From positions 7,192,001 to 7,256,000 of the forward strand of contig JASJZH010000003.1 in NCBI GenBank assembly GCA_037178975.1: DNA of 64,000 nucleotides, given 5' to 3'. Source of the DNA: Oscheius tipulae (Eukaryota > Nematoda > Chromadorea > Rhabditida > Rhabditidae). Positions 28,101 through 37,320 of this stretch are shown piece by piece (position 1 is the first letter of the stretch; every line of letters starts with the position of its first letter). The notes beneath the pieces were generated by a model that had not been told where the DNA came from, did no database searches, and worked only from the letters and a program-made list of their open reading frames with translations. Made by a program: the position numbers and the translations under genes.

Positions 28101-31100
28101 TTGCTTTTGTTACGTGGACTCTGACAAAAAAACAAATAAACAGAGTCACGAACGAAGAGGCAGACACCATTATGATTTAGTAGTAGAGAGAGATACTCTC
28201 CTCCAAGAGAGAGCTTTTCCAAAATTTACGACAACCACTGTTTTCACAGGGTCGGAGACTTGAGGTTACCTCAAAAACTCTTAATTTAGAGGCCGGAGAA
28301 GCCTTGGCACTAGAACCCATGGATCGCACGTGCCGAGACGAAACGGGTGAGACTGGTGTTGATGGGAGAACATTTAAGGAAGCTACACCTTTCGAACCAT
28401 TTTTCAAGTACAAAAGAGTTATCTGATTTTTAATGTTCTGTAAAATTGTAGACCAAAAAAATCGAAAAAAAAATCTAGGTTTAACGTAAAAACCCACCAT
28501 CTCCTTTAGTCTTGGCCTGAAGAACCTCGGCGTTCCATGGTCCGACCTGTCGAGAACGATCAGCAGCTCGGATCCGGACGTTGTAGATGGTGCCGGGAAG
28601 GAGATTCGTGACTGACACATGCGGATGGGTAACGGTCTGACGGTGAACATCAAAGGGAGCGGTCACGCCGGACACTTCCACCTATTTTTGTTCTTTTTAG
28701 AGCAAAGGAAAAAAAAACTAGTACCTGATATTCTCCGATGCTGCCACAGTCGGGGGCATCCCACTTGATAGCCAGCGAGTACTGTCCATCGTGGGTCACC
28801 TCCAGATGGCGTGGGGCCGAGATTTCATCTGGAAGAGAAGGGATTTGTTTGGTTGACTCACCATTTTACGGATTTTTAACCGATACCCCGTTGGCTAAAC
28901 CGCCGAATAACAAAAACAAAAATCAAAACTTCGGATAGGTTCGGGACCTTTTCTCTTCTGCTTTTCAAACCGCTACCTAACCGACTGAGCTATCAATACA
29001 AAGTTTCTCGCAAATTCCAGCACAAACTAAGAGGTTCGCTTACTGTAACTATTCAGTGTGCCGATTTTATGGATACCAACGTATTTTCCAGCTCTAACAA
29101 TGGTTTTTTTAGGTTTGCAATGTCCTACAAGCTGTAGATTTTTTGATTTGCCCTACATCTTTGCAGAACATCACAAGACTTGGAAGTATATTCTTGACAG
29201 GAAAAAACATGTCGGAAACGTGAAATAGGAGATTTTTGTAAAGAATTTGATCAAGCAAAACTTGATCAAGTTCCCTACAGGTCGTTAGTTTTGTCAGGCA
29301 TACTAATCTAGCCCACATGCCACATGCATCACCCCCTCTCTAAAGCATTCCTTAGCTTTCCACCTTGGTGGATTCCTGTCTCCGTCCCCCCGTCTCAATC
29401 TATCAGCAGCGACAGAAAGATTTTTGAAATGTGTGTATGGTCGCACCATTCGCACAGCGGATGCTAACTAGCTCCGTCCTGGCACGAATCTCTGGCGTCT
29501 CAACGAGGACGTCGTTGTTTTCTCCGAGGACCTTGATTCGAACAAAGTAGGAGACTCCTGTTGGTAGACGAGGGATCTGAAATGGAAAATGGGGATAGGG
29601 GAAGGAGCATGCAAAGTAGTATAATTGAGAAAAAGATATTCTGAGACAGTTGTTGTTCCAAATTTTGAACTCTGCAAACGTTCAGGAGCTCAAGGGCTGG
29701 TTTTGAGATGAACGATGTTCTACAAACTTGTAGGGCAGATCAAAAGTTACAATTTTGCAGAACATCGTAAAACTCAAAAAAGTTTGTTTTTTTGCCCAAA
29801 TAAGCGCCGCAACCAACTGCTGTCTCAGACCGTCTCCACCTCCACATAACAGTTGTTACCTGAACCCTGTACTGGTGGTTAGGTCCCTTGTAGGGAATAA
29901 TTCCGGAATGAACCATCCAGTGTCTCTCAGTCTCTGATCGATACTCGACAAGGAATCCTTTGACATCCGAATCCGGGTGGTCTCCGGTCTGGATTCCTTC
30001 CCATTCTACTGTCAAAAGACTCTCGGTCCCTCTCGTCTCCCTCACCGCCCTGCGGATTCTGGCGTTGGCTGCTGCAAAATGGGGTTAGGGAAAAAAGAGA
30101 CATGTTAGTACAGAATGTGTTGCCGACTCTCTTATCTGATCAGCCCTGTTTCGCACACCTTTTTTGCCAAATGGATTCCGCCCGTTCGTCTTCTTCTAAT
30201 AACCCGTCTCCCATCGGGAGGAGGCACTTACATTAGCATGGCGTGGAAACAGATTGAGGCCCCCCTCTCGCGAGCGTAATTGGCTGACTGACCGGCTGTG
30301 GGCCAAGGCTGGTCTTCCTGGGGATGATAACATCAACCCTTACCACTTTATTACTTTTCTGCGGTTGGTTGAGATGAGTACTGGGAGCTTTAAAGACGCG
30401 GCGGGGCTTCAGTCTTCGCTTTTTGTCAATTTTCTGTCATATTTCAGTCGCATTGGTTCTTATTTTAAAGCATTGTGAATGAAAAAGACGATGCAATAGT
30501 TTCTTGGGACAGAGAACTCTTTCAGACAGATCTAGTTATTTCGGGCGGCGGGCATTGCTCAGACGAGGCGCGCCCGAGCCTGCTGAAATAGTAAGCAGTT
30601 TTGGGGTCTGTAACATGATTTTTCACCTTGGAGATATTCTACAAAGTTGTACAGTAGATCAAAAAATACAACTTTGTAGAATATCAAAACTTTGAACAAT
30701 GCTGCATTGGGCCGAAAAAGAGGGGTCAATTTGAAGATGGGGCGCGGAAGGGAGTGCATTTGCGCTATGCCTGTATTGCATTATTCCGAAAAAAAATCTC
30801 GACATATCATGTTAATCACTTTGGTTCGTTTTAAAAAAGATTAAAGCTTGAAATCAGTATCAAACCCGCAGACTATACTTCGTCACACCCCCCTGTATCA
30901 TTGTGTCGCCATTTTGTGTGAGTCAGACCTAATAGGTTCTGACTCACAGTCCCGAAGACAATAACACTACGGATCGCTTCTCTCTCTCTCCCTCTGTCTC
31001 CGGAAAGAGAGAAAGAGACAGTTAAGAGAGTGGGCGTGAGAGATTTCGGCCTGAAGTGGGGGCTCTTGGCTTTCTGTTTGACAGAGTCGGGCAGCACGCG

Positions 31101-31251
31101 TGCGTTGCCAGAGAGAGCACCCCGGGTACAGGATCCGATTTGGACGGATGCCAATCATATAAAAAACGAATCGAGGAAAATACTTACTGGCTAGGGTTAC
31201 GGCCGCCAACAACCATAGTAGCAGCGCCGTACCCCGTGAGGTCGGGCCCAT
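7117..31251 (-). CDS. Giant FN3-repeat transmembrane receptor (multi-exon, about 24 kb)
   Basis: The start at 31251 encodes a signal peptide (MGPTSRGTALLLWLLAAVTL) immediately after an AG acceptor. Spliced exons on the minus strand then give about 36 fibronectin type III domains. Their A-strands recur as PP.NL.V and their cores as W..P...G.I..Y. A receptor-phosphatase-like membrane-proximal module, one TM helix (exon 11499-11604) and a tail of about 560 residues ending in HSSSGR-stop at 7117 follow. Nearly every inferred junction keeps frame: the TM exon ends in phase 2 and joins C-RRRSRREF at 10703. Roughly 4,500 residues are expected. The role is probably cell-surface adhesion or signalling; ligands cannot be inferred. 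The tail has no phosphatase or kinase motif. A poly(A) signal AATAAA lies at 6825-6830 on the minus strand. Exact exon boundaries between 24.3 and 26.6 kb are uncertain. It could be annotated as two genes, but splice phases favour one. Confidence 0.82.
7255..7320 (-). repeat. tRNA-like fragment (Ala-like) in an FN3 receptor intron
   Basis: Minus-strand GTAACCGAGTAGCTAACAC (D arm), TTTTGCCTTGCAACGCAAAG (anticodon arm, TGC) and GGGTTCGGATCC (T arm). The acceptor stem does not pair, so it is unlikely to be functional. Confidence 0.45.
8600..8670 (-). repeat. tRNA-like fragment in an FN3 receptor intron
   Basis: The B-box-like CCTGGTTCGATTTCTAGG is preceded by a degenerate anticodon arm. The D arm is poorly preserved. 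Confidence 0.35.
10165..10213. repeat. GATC-centred palindromic element, copy 5 (intronic)
   Basis: CTGTACAAAGTTGTAG faces CTACAACTTTGCAAATTATC around AGATCA. It lies in the intron between the 10555-10703 and 9789-9933 exons of the FN3 receptor gene. Confidence 0.75.
11499..11604 (-). other. Transmembrane exon of the FN3 receptor
   Basis: After WWLRRVWWAY there are about 25 hydrophobic residues (ILPALFAFVLLGVLLTLLCI). The exon ends in phase 2 (TG|GTACGA), and joining to 10703 gives YC-RRRSRR, a strong stop-transfer sequence that puts the C-terminal side in the cytoplasm. Confidence 0.85.
11650..11735 (-). repeat. tRNA-like fragment in an FN3 receptor intron
   Basis: Minus-strand GACCAAGTGGC (A box) and CGTGGGTTCAATTCCTCG (T arm) at tRNA spacing, with a CCA in the middle loop. 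The acceptor stem is not closed. Confidence 0.45.
11837..11889. repeat. GATC-centred palindromic element, copy 6 (intronic)
   Basis: GATGTTTTGTAAAGTTGTAG faces CATAACTTTGCAGAACATC around CGATCT. It sits in the intron just upstream of the receptor's transmembrane exon. Confidence 0.75.
12206..13251 (-). other. Membrane-proximal module like that of receptor tyrosine phosphatases
   Basis: Exons encode THIVVDERDP, then HFYVTASYVRETLTEPI, then LRLGNGEVIGGFLNYPLDP before YGRMR and the TM exon. The order hydrophobic strand, [FY]xxAxx, LGxGxxxGGFxNxPLxP is the signature stretch just outside the membrane in LAR- and PTPRQ-type receptor phosphatases. Here it precedes a tail with no phosphatase domain. 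Confidence 0.6.
16024..16179 (+). repeat. 155-bp dispersed repeat, copy B (intronic)
   Basis: It shares the CTCAAAGGGAG start, the TTTACCTCAAAAACTCTGTA core and the CGAGACGAAACGGGTGGGA end. It lies in an intron of the FN3 receptor, antisense to the gene. Confidence 0.8.
18211..18369 (+). repeat. 155-bp dispersed repeat, copy C (intronic)
   Basis: It has the same start, core and CGAGACAAAACGGGTGGGAC end as copies A and B, and lies in an FN3 receptor intron just upstream (gene sense) of the exon ending near 18.16 kb. Confidence 0.8.
25446..25462. repeat. GT dinucleotide microsatellite
   Basis: About eight GT units in an intron of the FN3 receptor gene. Confidence 0.85.
26836..26994 (+). repeat. 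155-bp dispersed repeat, copy D (intronic)
   Basis: The core is GTTACCTCAAAAACTCTTAA, a variant shared with copy E, and the end is CGAGACGAAACGGGTGTGA. It lies in an FN3 receptor intron. Confidence 0.8.
28194..28353 (+). repeat. 155-bp dispersed repeat, copy E (intronic)
   Basis: It is closest to copy D: both have GGTCGGARACTTGAGGTTAC and a TTAATTTAGAGG-like segment. It lies in an FN3 receptor intron. Confidence 0.8.
28930..29002 (-). repeat. tRNA-like fragment, family with 58.7 kb copy
   Basis: Minus-strand ATAGCTCAGTCGGTTAGG then GGTTTGAAAAGCAGAAG and a decayed T arm. The middle segment recurs at 58690-58770, so both derive from one tRNA-related element. Confidence 0.45.
29119..29172. repeat. 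GATC-centred palindromic element, copy 7 (intronic)
   Basis: AATGTCCTACAAGCTGTAG faces CTACATCTTTGCAGAACATC, within an FN3 receptor intron. The central GATC has become GATT. Confidence 0.7.
29714..29766. repeat. GATC-centred palindromic element, copy 8 (intronic)
   Basis: GATGTTCTACAAACTTGTAG faces TTACAATTTTGCAGAACATC around AGATCA, in the intron between the first two exon halves of FN3 domain 1. Confidence 0.8.
30632..30685. repeat. GATC-centred palindromic element, copy 9 (intronic)
   Basis: GATATTCTACAAAGTTGTA pairs almost perfectly with TACAACTTTGTAGAATATC; the loop holds AGATCA. It lies in the first intron of the receptor gene. Confidence 0.85.
31188..31251 (-). other. Signal-peptide exon of the FN3 receptor
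   Basis: ATTCAG directly abuts the ATG, so this is probably a trans-splice acceptor with no 5' UTR. The exon ends ...LA|GTAAGTA. Intron 1 runs about 1.1 kb to an acceptor at 30072 and carries palindromic copy 9. Confidence 0.75.
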
Positions 31252-31790
31252 CTGAATCTGGAAGAAAATGTTTTGAAGGGAAGGAAAATGGGAAGAGCGT
31301 AGAAAAGAAAAGGTCACTGTCTTTTTGTCTCTCAGTTTCTCTGTCTGTCTCTATGTCACTGTCTATTGAGCGGAAAGAGAGATAGAAACCCCAGAACGAG
31401 ATATGATATAGGCAACGCCATCTGGTCAGGTTCCAATTAGCATGCCAAGGGCTTTCGGGTGCGAAAAAGGTGATAAGAGGAGAGAATCAAAACTGGGGGG
31501 TATAGGTAGGGGACTGGCTGCCGACAGCCGTGACGGACAATACAGGCGACAAAGATGAGTAATCTATGTGTAGGGTGACGAGAATTCTATTCTGAAGAAT
31601 AGGGAAAATTGAAAACTAGTTCGAAGATATGGAGAAAGTATTGAGGAAGAGAGCAACCTGCAGAGCAAACAGGAATATTGTTTGGGCATGATAAAAAGGT
31701 GTGTAGGAAGTGGTCCGTTACGAGCATCCTCGATTGAAAATCGATTATAGGTGGAAGAGTTGACAGAGAGAAACAGAGAGATAGAGACTC

Positions 31791-31856
31791 AAACCTTCCG
31801 TAAGCTCTAGTGATCTCAACAAACTGGTTACGATCACTAGAGCTTACGGAAGGTTT
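31791..31856. repeat. Perfect 25-bp inverted repeat with 16-nt loop
   Basis: The left arm 31791-31815 (AAACCTTCCG...TAGTGATC) is exactly complementary to 31832-31856. The loop is TCAACAAACTGGTTAC. It lies about 540 bp upstream of the receptor start codon. Confidence 0.95.
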
Positions 31857-32660
31857 TTATAAGAGAGAACAAGAGGGAAGAGACTTGGGAAAACCGATTG
31901 GTGAGAGGAAAAAGGAGGTCAAAAAGATGATACAAAGAATTTCAATGAAAACAATCAGATCTGAGGGCAAAATATTGAAACACGTCAGATGAAAATATTT
32001 ACAGTAGCAGTGAAAAATGGCTATCAAAGTGTTCCTAGTGCTAGAGGTACAAACAGAATGTCAACGAAAAATAAGTTCGCGTGGAATTGCCCCCAATAGC
32101 CGAGTGATTCTCATCTTTGTTTTTGTTCAACACTACCCGGGCTCGGTCTCCCCAGCCTAACAAGAAACCATTTTCCAATCAAAAAATGCAAAGAATGGGT
32201 ACAGAAAAGTGGGACTGCTGCAACAGCGCGGCGAAAACGTAGAAGAAGCCTGTGCGTTTCCCCCCTTATCACATTCATTCGATAACAGTTTTGGAGAAAA
32301 GGAGGCCAGTTATTTAGAGGAACATGAATCAAGAAGTAAATGGACTGTGAAGGAGGTAGAAAAGAAGTCCGGCTGGCAGAAAAGAGGGAGGGGCGGCATC
32401 GTAATGGGAAGAGGGGCCCGCTGATTGCGGTAGCGCACAGAAGGAGCGAAGGACGATCACTATCAGCCACCAGCCTATTCCGACATAAACCATTATCCCA
32501 TTAATCACATTCTTCACTCTGTTACGGAACTGATTTTTCAGTTTTTTTTTCTAATAAGTTAGAGCGGAAGTCGGGGGTGAAAGAGCTCTGCACCCACTTC
32601 TACGGAAATTCGTCCCTTGAAGCCCATGTTCAGATACCAAAACTGATTTTCCAAGCAAAA

Positions 32661-32712
32661 CTGTTCTGCAACGTTGTAGCCCTGATGCAATACTGCAACT
32701 TTGTATAACATC
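32661..32712. repeat. GATC-centred palindromic element, copy 10
   Basis: CTGTTCTGCAACGTTGTAG faces CTGCAACTTTGTATAACATC. The centre is TGATGC. It is followed by the CTTGGACTCGAAAAATGG flank shared by the family. Confidence 0.75.
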
Positions 32713-33780
32713 ATAAAGCTTGGAAATCATCTCTTGGACTCGAAAAATGGACTTAATTGTTTATTTACCTCTCGCTATCAGGCTGTTTACAGTTGCAAAA
32801 GAAGGAGGAAACAAGGGGAAGCTGTTTGGAGTCGAAGAGTATTTAGAACCACAACGTTTAGAAAGAGTTTCCGATGCAGATCTGTGTATTGAACGAATAA
32901 AGAAAGATCAGAGAGCTTCACACTGTCCGACTTCAGTTCGTTGAAGTTCCTCTCTCTCCATGTCCAAATGACCATAGACGGCAAAATTTTGAAGTAGAAA
33001 GAGTCCGAAGAAAGATTAAAACTTTAGGATGATTCTCTTCAAAAATCTTGATTGAAAGTTCAGAGGGTCACTAGAACAGTTGTCCTGAAGAATCCATGGT
33101 AGCAAAAGACAAGCCAGCATGAGAACAGAATTGCCATTTGACATGACAGCGGAATTTGGAAAAAAAAATCCATGCCCAGAAAAGGAATGTGGCCGGTCAC
33201 GGAGAAAGAGACTTGCGGGATATTGACTGCTACTCTGGTAGAGACAGAGTCAGACTTTTTTCTTTGTATCCTACAGTTACTGTAAAGATCTGGTCAGCTA
33301 GCACTGCAAACGGACAGTTCCAGTGGAAAAGAGTGAGAGACAGTGACGGTCAAGCCATTTCCGAGACCCAGCCCTAAACGATGGAGAGACAGCGACAGGT
33401 TTGCCAATGTTCCCCTACCACACTTCCCCTCCATTAGCTAACCTTTTCCCCATAACTGTCATCGATCTCTAACGAGCAGACGGTCCATTTTGTTTTTGTA
33501 AGAGAGCCCCATCTCTCCCAGTTCCAGTGGTTTATTTCTCTCCCTATCTCGCTTCTTGGGTTTGACCCGACTCAAGGTTACTCTATCTCTCTCAATTGAC
33601 ACCCTCCCCGGTCGTTTTTGTTGATAAGTCATAAGTGGACAAAAACCATGCCGTTTCAGGGGTTCGAGAAGAGGGTGTGACTTTCAGCTGATAGCTCTCA
33701 GTGATTTATACTGTACTTCGCGTCACAATCAATTTTAAAACCCTAGTTTTAGGTCTTTTTAAGTGTTTTCCAGAACTTAC

Positions 33781-33831
33781 GATGTTCGAAAAGTTGTAGA
33801 ATGGATCAAAAGCTACAACTTTCAGAACATC
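33781..33831. repeat. GATC-centred palindromic element, copy 11
   Basis: GATGTTCGAAAAGTTGTAG faces CTACAACTTTCAGAACATC around GGATCA. The flank TTCTTGGGGCCGAAAAAGG is well preserved. Confidence 0.85.
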
Positions 33832-34049
33832 AATAATTGTGAAAATCAATTCTTGGGGCCGAAAAAGGTGAAAGTCAAACACGATGCATTTAGACTTCCC
33901 GCACAAAGCTGATACGCAATTGCCTAATGTAAGTTTTTAAATTCTAGTACATGATTGCGTACCTTTTGAATTGCGCGGGAGTATATAATTTATCGGCCAT
34001 TGTTTTCCTTCAGCATTTTTGGGTTGAAGAAAGCATTTTTCATTCTTCC

Positions 34050-34102
34050 GACGTTCTACAAAGTTGTAGCTCTTGATCCGATCTACAACTTTATAGAACA
34101 TC
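34050..34102. repeat. GATC-centred palindromic element, copy 12
   Basis: GACGTTCTACAAAGTTGTAG faces CTACAACTTTATAGAACATC around TTGATCC. It is one of the best-paired copies. Confidence 0.85.
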
Positions 34103-35254
34103 ACAATAACACACGAGCACTTCTTCGAGCCTAATACGCCATATCAAGTGTAGCCAATGTGTATATTGTGTCCATTCGCGTCCCCTCCCCTATGCAAATT
34201 GCCCCGAAGAGTGTGAGCTTCTTCTTCACTGCTCCTCTGCTCGGAGCTGCAAGTAGGAAACATTAGCGAGAGGCCTGGGCCGCGGCACGCTGTGGAGGGA
34301 ATGCATAAGGGATCAAATATTTGTACAAGGTAGAAACAAGGGCGCCTCAGACCGGTTGCCGCGCTTATCACCGCAGGCGCTCGGCATCTTTTGACTCTTA
34401 GAAACTCTTACTATCTCTCTTCCGGATATGATATGAGAGCGAGAAAACAATCCAAGTTATGAATAAATATTGGTTGCGCAAACTGGTCTCCGAGAGTTTG
34501 TTCAAAAGATGTGGACACACCGAAAATGGATCATGTTATGAGCCAAGAAAGTGACCAGAAGAGGGAGACGAAGGGGGAAACAGGCCGGGAGAGTCGAGAA
34601 ACGAGTCTTTGGCTCCTAATTCGAAGAAAGCATAGGATCAAGAGCACTAAAATTGGATGACCGAAAGATCTAACGATGTTGGAGCATCTCCATAATCACA
34701 ATACGGATTAGGCGAATACTTGTTTTGAGACAAAAGACACAAGCTGTCGTTGGCTCTGTTGGAAAATAGCCAATAGAATGCTGAAAATTCATAGGAATCA
34801 AGTAATCGATCCATAAACAAAGGGTACTAGTTACTGGACTGATGACTTGCCTATTCGGTGATACCTGGATCTGAAATTCAAAGCCTTGCTGACAGAGACT
34901 TACGCGCAGTTTGCCCGAAACTTCCATGCAAAATTTGATTCAATGCTCAAGAGTTTTTGAAACAGAACTTTTTGAACAAAGTTCGAGAGGAAAACTCAAT
35001 AGTCAATAGCTCATTTGCTTAGTGAAACTGTCCAGTTTTGGATTCGATTTTCCCGTGTTCTTTCGTTCAGAGAAGTTGTAGAACGGTTCAAAGTAACTAC
35101 ATAAACTAGAGAGAATTTCGTAAAGGATAGAGTGGCTTGAAGCTTTCTGTCTATAAGCAAATGGGTTTGAAGGTTCAGGAGTATGTGGAAGACGAGAGCA
35201 TTCAAAAAATGGGCAGTCAGACCAAAAGCGGCCGCAGGAATTGCATCAATGAAT

Positions 35255-35315
35255 CAGTGGTATAGTGTCCAGACTTCGGCTAGAAAGGTCTCAGGTTTAA
35301 GTCCAGACCAATGGA
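35255..35315 (+). repeat. tRNA-like fragment
   Basis: CAGTGGTATAGTGTCC (A box), a middle CTTCGG and CAGGTTTAAGTCC (B box) at tRNA-like spacing. The stems are degenerate. Confidence 0.35.
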
Positions 35316-35609
35316 AACTTCAAAACCGTGTTACGTAAATTTAAAAAAAAGGCAATATGTCAGATCAATGTTGTTCCGGTAGGAAGCTCCCCGGACATAC
35401 AGGTAAATGGGCGTGGCCCGCTTCATTCGGCAAAAGGGTGTGGTCGGCGTAGATAGCATCTTTTGGTGGGCTTGAAATGAAGGAAAAACGGGAAACGGGT
35501 TTGTCTTCCAGTCAGATTGACATGCAAATGTGGCAGAATGGGATAAGGGGAACGAAGAAGTGGAAACACAGAGTCGAACACCTAAAGGTGTCCGAAGGCA
35601 GATAAGGGT

Positions 35610-35830
35610 TTACGGCTTGAGAGACACCTCGTAAGAACCGGAAAGAGTCTCTCTCACTTTTACAAAAACAGTGCTAATTTGGTCCAGGACAGGGGTCAAG
35701 GGGACAGGACGAAGGGGCGTGGTCATCTTACGAGAATGCTGAGTGAGACTCCGCCCCTGAACTTGGACTGTTTGTGTTTCAGAATCGGCTAAGTCGCCGC
35801 ACAAATACGGGCCGACAACCCAAAGCGCAA
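35610..35830 (-). CDS. Possible orphan last exon of an unknown gene
   Basis: An acceptor (TTTCCCCAG) opens a 73-codon frame (VALWVVGPYLCGDLADSETQ...) ending VSLKP-stop. The composition looks coding (PVPLTPVLDQISTVFVKVRE), but no upstream exon with a matching phase was found and no family is recognised. It may be a gene remnant or chance. Confidence 0.25.
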
Positions 35831-36713
35831 CTGGGGAAAGAAAAAAACGGGAGTCTTTATCATTAGGATGGTACAGAGCATAGAGAGACAGAGACAAAGA
35901 CATAGAGGGATAGAAGCGGATAAACAATGGATATGAAACAGTTTCTCGGCAGTGTAACCCAAAAGAATTTAGATCGTTCGCGCGTCAAAGCGGCAAAAGA
36001 TAGAGACAGAGCGAGATGATTTAGGGGGCTGAAACTGTCCCCGCACACGCGTTCTCCTACAAAAAGCCTTCTCTCTCTTTGACTGGGAGACGTGACACGG
36101 AACGGAATTGATTAAAGCTGTGAGGGAAAGTGGAGAAGGAGACCGTTTGGAGGAAAAACGGGTGCCGGCGGCGTGGAGAGTGCAAGTTAAACAGTACACA
36201 GGAAAAACTCTAGCGGCAAACAGAGAGAGCCCCCGTGCGAGAGTAGTGCGTGGTTCTGCCACAGTGCTCTCTCCCAATGTTTCAGACTTTCTTCGCGCGC
36301 AGCTTAGAGACCCGAGGAAGAGATCAAAAGTTGCGAGAGGGCTCTTTGAGTACATCATGTCGATCAGCTCAACACTGTCTGTCTGACAGACAGAGGGACG
36401 GAGATCTGTCACAATCAGTCCAGTCTCTAGTAACATTGGGGACGAAGTCCTGGAAAGAAAGATAAAGAAAGAGAGAGTGCAAAGAGGCGCGGTTACAATT
36501 TAGACCGTTCGCCAGCTCAGCGAAACTAAACAGGCAATTTCATAGTTGCTGTCGCCCCAGCCAGCAATTAGCTCTGGGAGAATAGATTTTTCAATACAGG
36601 TTTTTCTTCCAGTTAGCATTCAAAAAAGTGTTTGTGAAAATATAAGGTGAGAAACTGAACCTCCTTTGGAAAAGGACTGGGAGAAGATCCAGTCACATCG
36701 GCAGTCATCATTG

Positions 36714-36735
36714 GAGAGAGAGAGAGAGAGAGAGA
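36714..36735. repeat. GA dinucleotide microsatellite
   Basis: About 11 uninterrupted GA units in intergenic DNA. Confidence 0.85.
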
Positions 36736-37320
36736 CAAAGAGACACAGAGGAGCAAAGAGACAGCGCAATTTTAGACAATTCACTTGGTAGTCTACCCGA
36801 ATTGAAGAGAAAAGAATAATCATCTAGCAAATCTGGCAAAATCTGGAAAAAAATCAAAAAAATCAAACTGCAAGACTTGTCAACTCCTATCATGTGTAAT
36901 CCGCTGTCTTGTCAAGGTATCTAGGTTCCAAACCAAAGCACTTCTACTCGGAAGTTCCTATAGAACTCTCGTCTCCAACATCGTCTTGTCTTTCCTCGAC
37001 TATGGTCCAACGACAAGTTAAAGAGACAGAAACAGAGAGATAGAGCGAGAACTGACAGTAGGAAACCAAAGTAATCAAATGAAAGGTTTTGTCTTCAAAT
37101 CCTCAAGTAAACAACTAATGTAAGGAATCGTGAGTCACAAAAATAGAGTGAGAAAGAGACGAATGAGCCCCACCCACAGTTGCCCCTGTGCTGATTCATG
37201 TCTCGGTCACCACACCCCAAGAACTGGATCCGACTCGACCACGGGTAGCCATTTCTTTCAAGGTTAACTCCCGGCGCTTAAACATACGTTGTCTTCTTCA
37301 AAAAGTATTCATTCGAAAAA

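Larger units (their letters stand above)
13252..30071 (-). other. FN3 array of the receptor (about 36 domains)
   Basis: Domain 1 (LTVEWEGI...) is coded at 29860-30071 plus 29469-29576; domain 2 at 28725-28828 plus 28498-28681; domains 3-5 at 26.6-27.9 kb. From about 23.4 kb to 13.25 kb the exons are long and carry several domains each. Domains fall into types A-F that recur in the order A-B-C-D-E-F. Type A carries W.CD, and the preceding F ends in a Cys. Type C carries CxxxNGxIxxYEYE. Many N-glycosylation sequons (NVT, NIT, NIS, NGS) suit an extracellular location. Weakly supported exons: 24.78-24.90, 25.03-25.17, 25.73-25.86 and 26.41-26.48 kb. Confidence 0.85.
31252..37320. other. About 6 kb intergenic, repeat-rich
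   Basis: Contains a perfect 25-bp hairpin, three palindromic elements, one tRNA-like fragment (about 35.26 kb), a GA microsatellite and one possible orphan exon (35610-35830). No complete gene was recognised. A short stretch near 36.94-37.02 kb reads like a decayed reverse-transcriptase C-terminus (YRTLVSNIVLSFLDYG) but is too brief to call. Confidence 0.55.

Noticed and set aside
3214-28353. 155-bp repeat core (CTTGAGGTTACC) as a spliced-leader RNA exon/donor
   Set aside because: Two copies read ACTTGAG|GTTACC, a little like the SL exon and donor, but the other three have GAGTTTACC with no GT, and no Sm-binding site follows. Intron locations also argue against SL RNA genes.
36940-37020. Non-LTR reverse-transcriptase fragment
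   Set aside because: About 20 residues resemble an RT C-terminus, but no further motif is found nearby.
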